NCBI RefSeq assembly: GCF_028009165.1
Contig: NC_079244.1
Coordinates: forward strand, 4,030,001-4,094,000
Direction: 5' to 3'
DNA length: 64,000 nt
DNA from: Akanthomyces muscarius
Taxonomy: Eukaryota > Ascomycota > Sordariomycetes > Hypocreales > Cordycipitaceae
Each line of letters begins with the position of its first letter. The stretch's first letter is position 1. This document shows positions 59,284 through 64,000 of this stretch, one piece after another. A program made the position numbers and the translations under genes. The notes beneath the pieces were generated by a model that worked only from the letters and a program-made list of their open reading frames with translations, did not search any database and had not been told where the DNA came from.

Positions 59284-62200
59284 GGTGGATATATCGACGT
59301 TACGTGTCGAGCGCGGTGTATCGGTTGAGCGAGTGACTAGGCAACGGAATTACCCAAGGAGATGCTGGATCAAGAGTCTAGTGACGGGTGTTGACGAGCG
59401 GCCAGGCGCTGGCCAGCTCGTGGGCGAATCGACGTTCGCTTCGTTACAGTTGTAGGCAGAGGACCAAGGTGATCATGGTGGCCCTGCGCAGGGAATAGAC
59501 CGATTCGGCAGCGGTCACAGTTGAAAGTCGTCGGGCCCGGAGATTCGAGGATGGGAGTGCTGCGGCGGATGTATAAGAGACGAGACCACGAAGGACGGTG
59601 TGATTCCTGGTTTTGGTTGTCGGTGCTGTCGGGCCGGGATGGCAGTCTCGAGCGGGGAGAGCGGGCGGTTACAACGATGGCCGAATCAATGCGACTTTGA
59701 GGTTGACGAGTAGGGCCGTCGAGCGCCGAAAGGAACGTTTGGTCGAGGAGAGAGAGAAACGCAAGGAGGAGAGAAAGAGAGTGTCGAAGAAGGTAAGAGA
59801 GAGGAAAAGAGGACCAGGTGAGACTGGAGGAACGGATCGCTATCTGTGGGAGGGGGTGTGGCGAAAGAAGAGGCGCACGCCGTCGATGCAAGCGAAAATG
59901 CTGGTAGAGAGAGGGTTAGAGAAGGGGGAGAAAGACAGAGCCTCTCTGCGGCGGTCGTGTTGTTTGGCGGATGTGAGGATGAAAGAGAACGGCAGCGAGC
60001 AAGGCCTCCAGTAAGTTTACTGGTAGAGGTGAAAATGCGTGGCACCGGAGTGGGTGGACGCTGGGCTAGAGCGGCCTGTGGGCGAGGCGGGCGCCCGGGA
60101 AAGAGCAGAAAAGAAGGGGAGAACGAAGATGGGGGGGAGGACGAAAGGGGGTGTGGGGATAGGCATGGCGGGAGTGCACTGGCATTTCCAGGCTACCAAC
60201 CAGCAGAGATTAGCAGTCGAAGCAGGTTCTTGGGGAGGGATTGCAGCAGACTAGAAGTCCTTGCTGAGAAACATGTGTGGGGATACGGGCAGAGGGGGGT
60301 AGCAGCAGCAGCAGCAGCAGCACCCCAAGGCGGGCAAGCCGGTCCCCCAGCGCCAGGTTACAGCACCTCTTCAGCGGGCGCAGCGCAAGATGTCTTTCTG
60401 GTACGGCCGTTAGCCGGCGTAATAGTGGGGGTGCGTCGAGAGGCGGCCCCCCCCCCAAGCCCAGAAAAAAAGAGGCTCCCCCGTCCCCCATCTCCGTCCC
60501 CAAAAGTACCACTCCGCAGGCCTGCCCAGCGAAAAGGAACCTGGCTTGCCCCAACACAGTGCGACAGTGTCTGGCCAGCGTTTTCCCGGCTTGACCACAT
60601 TGGGATGTTCCGGCGAAGTTCTCCTTCTCTCTCCTCTCGCGGCGGTACCTGTTTGCCAGTGGAGGAGCCCTGTTGGCTCTCACAGTGCCGGTGATGAATG
60701 CATCTCTGCTGCACGGACAGTCTCACAAGGGTCTTCCCCCGAGGGCGACCGCTTGCTGGAATTTAGCCGAACAAGGCCGATTCCTGCCAAAAGATGCGCC
60801 GCCGTTGTCTTGCTGCGCTAGCTACTGGTACTTTACTGGCGTTGGCTCCGCCAACGACTCGGAGTATTATTGACGTCTTTGCTTATTGCACTCCACTGAT
60901 ACCACGCGCCCTGGCACCACCAGCAGCCTTGCATGTGCTGCACTTATCAATCGATATTCTGACCACGAGGATAAAGGGCCTTTTCCCGCACGGAAACGGA
61001 AAATGATAAAAATTAAAAATAATGAGTTTTAAAGATGATAAATTATTAGGGAAAACATGAATCCATATGTGGACTTTTCATCTCGGAAACCAGCTCCTAT
61101 CTTGCCTAGCCCACCGCGTTGTCTGGAACAAGTCCCGCACGAGGTAACATCTGCATCAACAATTCACACCCGCCCACAGAGATATATGAACTGGTGTACA
61201 CATTCGCATCAAGCCTACGCGCTTAATCACTTTGCGTATTATTTGTTTTTATGCTCTATAAGGGAAAGCAATATACACATCATGTGACCACCATATGGTG
61301 GTAACGTAGCTTTTGCGGCTCCATTACTCGAGACGAGTTCCGCAGATATGAAACTCTCCCAAAGCCTCGCAAGGTTCATGACAGTCTCTCAATTCGAAAA
61401 CTTTTCCTTGTTAGCGACAATTTGGTACCTTTATTATTGCATCTATCTACGCCGCCATCACACCGCCTGCGCTCACATGCCCCATAGTCCCGCCGCATAA
61501 CGATATTGGAACCCGTTAAAGCCGCTATCTACTTGTTATTGCGTTTACGTTATTCTATAATATTCTCCTTTGAATCTGATGCATCACAAAGGTAAACGGT
61601 GCCTTCCCATCGCAGCTCGCACGCCTATGTACCTGCACCCATTGCCACCCGTTAGGTCGAGCCAAGGAAAAGTGCTTACGACTATGAGTACAGGCCAGTA
61701 CGGTACGTACCATGCCGCTGCGTTGCTCTTTAAGCCAATTAGCTAGCTCAATCTTTCTCTCCCTTCAGACGGGGTGAGCAATGTTGCTATTCCTGTCTGC
61801 TACACAGTCTTGCTGTTGTCTGACACGGCCGGCCGTCCAGCAAGGCAAAACCTAGCATGTCAAGGCCTGCAATAAAAGAGGACAGCACAATAAAACAATT
61901 AAAAAAAAAAAAAGAGGTTATCGTTAAACCGGTCCGTCGGCCCGGCAAGCTGCAGCTTCTCGGCCCATCTCTTCGTTATCAAAGAAAAAAGATGGCGCAA
62001 CAAGCGCCTGCCCGCTCCCGACGGAACCATGCCCATCGCCGTGCTCTCGGTATTGAATTCCCGGAACCCACATCCGGCATTGAGCCTCACCTGGGACTCT
62101 CTTTCCAAGCCTACAGGTAGTCTGTGCCTCTCTTTCCAAACTTTTCTCCTCTGCGCCAATCTATTTTTACCGGGGACATCGGCCCTGTTCTCGCGCATGG

Positions 62201-64000
62201 ACCCCGAAAACTCCGTTATCTTCGTGGAGCCGCCGAGATACCGTCCTGCTATCCGCAAATTGACCTGCATTCGGCCTGCATCCGTCCGATAAACCGCAAA
62301 TAAGATACAGCAAGGAAATAAATGACGGGAAAAAAAAGTCCAAGCCGCATAATAACATAATTTTTCCTTGATATGGGCAGACAAAAATGGCGTGAGACTA
62401 GCCTCCCGTCACCAAGAAGGGCGGCAAGCCACCATTTGCGCGGCCCTACTCCGGTCGTTCTCCGCCAACGTCGGAACCTGTGTCTCAAGCGCCGTAGATC
62501 CGGTGTGCGAGAGCCTTTTTGGTGCAAGACACACGCAATTCGGACCTAAGCTGACTGTACTCTCGTAACCAAAACCAAAGTTTAGTTCATCCGTTTTTTT
62601 TTTTTATCTTGCATTCGCCAAGCTGATGCTCTTCTTGCTTCAGAGGACGATGGCGTCAAAGAAAGGTGTTGGCCAACGGCGTGTCCCCCGGAGAGAGGAA
62701 CCGAGAAGCAAAAGCTCCGACTGCATGTAACCCTCCCCTTATTTCACATCCAGGCACGCGTTGAGACACTGGTCTTGGATCAGAGCGACGTTGCGCAGCA
62801 AGTGCCGTGTTGGAGACCCTAGAACGCGTTTTGCGCAGTTTGCCCACCACCATGGTTGCATGAAAGGTCTGAAGATCAAGGTCAACAGGTTTTGCCAGAT
62901 GCTACAGTGTTTCGGAGGTTTTTCTAAGAATCCTACATCACACCGTTACTTGTTCCATTGTAGCGTTGGATGTACGCTGGATGACTTGCACAGCCAAGGT
63001 GAGACTGGTGGTCCCTATCGCTTCAAAGTTCTTTTGCCTTTCAATTTACCACGGCCAAAATCTCGATTTCCCCCAATGACACAAGCTTCGGCAAAGTACC
63101 GGGCCTCTTTTCCCCAGTTCCCATTCGTCAGATTTGTCGTCAGGCTTGAGGATCGACACGAACTTCAAACTGCGTAACCACAATTCCACGTCACGAGGGC
63201 CGGCTCCCATTCCGCCGGCTCCGCGCATCGTATTGCAGGGCATCGTGGCTGCATTGCCTACGACCGAGAGCAGATGGGTTCTTCTCTCTCTCGCACGCGC
63301 TCATACTACGCATTTATGCCAGCCCGCCGAAAAGTAACAAGAAGCCTTCATTCCGATCAGCCGGATGGTGTGCCTCTTGCACCCCGCGGCTCGCCTGGCA
63401 TTCCTGTCACATGGCGATCAAAGGTGAATACAACTCTTCAAGACATGAATAAAAAAACCTTTCTCCGCACCCGCCACCCACTGGCAGCCGGAGAAATTGA
63501 GCAGCCCGTCGTTATTGCTAGCTCACTCGCGGGAAACTCGACCACGCCGCCGCCGCCGACCATCGTCTTCTCGTCTTTCTTCATCTGCTTCCTCGTGCTG
63601 CCATGTAGCGTTTTGCGTGCCAATGAACTTGTAGATCAGCGGGTGAACCTCCTCCTTTTTCCGCCCTCGCCCTCGGCGTCTCCCATAGGCACGCAAGAGG
63701 CGGGGGGCGCATGCTTGCTACGACTACCAGTATATACAAGCTGATTACGCTGGTGGTAGCAGAGGTTGCGACGTGACGCCCACACGCGATAGCCCATCTG
63801 CAATCACCACAAAGAGTCAGTGCTGCGCGTGAACCTGAAGGCGTAGATAGTTGGTCCGGCTTGCACGGTTGAATGGATACGGCGCCAATCGCTACCCATT
63901 GTTAGTTTTATTATAAATGCGGTTTGTGCTGGCACACTGGTGTTCTGGCCTCGTGTGATCCCTCGCTGCAATGGCACTGTAACATGCTGCCAAAACACCG
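59284..64000. other. Gene-poor 4.7 kb at the right end of the window
   Basis: The first several hundred bases are the F-box promoter, purine-rich on the plus strand. A short CAG run (60302-60321) flanked by GGGG and CCCC, AT-rich patches near 61005-61045 and T or A runs (61900-61913, 62593-62604) are visible. Open frames are short, overlap on both strands and match nothing I know. The largest ATG frame near the end (63274-63744, 156 aa) has one hydrophobic stretch but is not convincing. Confidence 0.5.

Noticed and set aside
60302..60321. CAG run flanked by GGGG and CCCC as a structured RNA
   Set aside because: The hairpin is only four G-C pairs around a simple repeat; not enough to call an RNA gene.
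59846..60694. 282-codon plus-strand frame upstream of the F-box gene
   Set aside because: Gly/Arg-rich translation of a purine-rich promoter region; no ATG-proximal or domain evidence.
62761..63177. 138-codon frame near the right end
   Set aside because: Starts with TTG and not ATG, and shows no recognisable domain.
63274..63744. 156-codon ATG frame with one hydrophobic stretch
   Set aside because: No signal peptide, no family match and low-complexity parts; it may be chance. RNA evidence would be needed.

Overview
The window is nuclear DNA of a filamentous ascomycete, most likely a Sordariomycete and plausibly Hypocreales; this placement is by gene content and style, not by a database match. 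The signs are short introns (mostly 47-158 nt) with GTAAGT/GTATGT donors, CTAAC-type branch sites and AG acceptors; a fungal alternative oxidase; a Crz1-type zinc-finger factor; a fungal ABCC transporter; and long gene-free stretches with CCTACCTA-type repeats. I resolved 18 protein genes, most with phase-checked exon joins, and two tRNA genes.

Layout. 0-7 kb: an ABCC multidrug transporter and alternative oxidase, both +. 7-11 kb: a gene-free stretch, then the calcineurin-responsive factor crz1 (+). 15.2-17.4 kb: an orphan three-exon gene (-). 17.9-18.9 kb: two oppositely oriented tRNA-Asn(GUU) genes, each interrupted in the anticodon stem by a 58-59 nt insert with full spliceosomal-style signals. 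22.2-28.1 kb: a giant lysine/EP-repeat protein (+). 29-46.5 kb: a dense housekeeping block of TMF/Sgm1 golgin (+), Nas6 proteasome chaperone (-), Prp46 splicing factor (+), Orc1 (-), an unknown protein with an apparent one-base frameshift (+), prefoldin 5 (-), mitochondrial prolyl-tRNA synthetase (-) and Mak21/Noc1 (+). 47.7-52.3 kb: a mitochondrial hotdog-fold protein (+), APS kinase (+) and V-ATPase subunit C (-). 53.7-59.3 kb: an AT-hook/polyglutamine protein (+) and an F-box protein (-). From 59.3 kb to the end I see no convincing gene.

The genes do not form one pathway or a secondary-metabolite cluster. Most are core cell functions: replication licensing, splicing, proteasome assembly, ribosome biogenesis, mitochondrial translation, sulfate activation and vacuolar acidification. 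A few are stress-related (ABCC, AOX, Crz1).

The most unusual observation is the tRNA-Asn pair. Removing a GT...AG insert from each gives the same perfect 74-nt cloverleaf, although known nuclear tRNA introns sit one base 3' of the anticodon. Insert interiors differ between the copies, while the donor and the branch/acceptor block are identical. Each gene also keeps internal promoter boxes and a T5 terminator.
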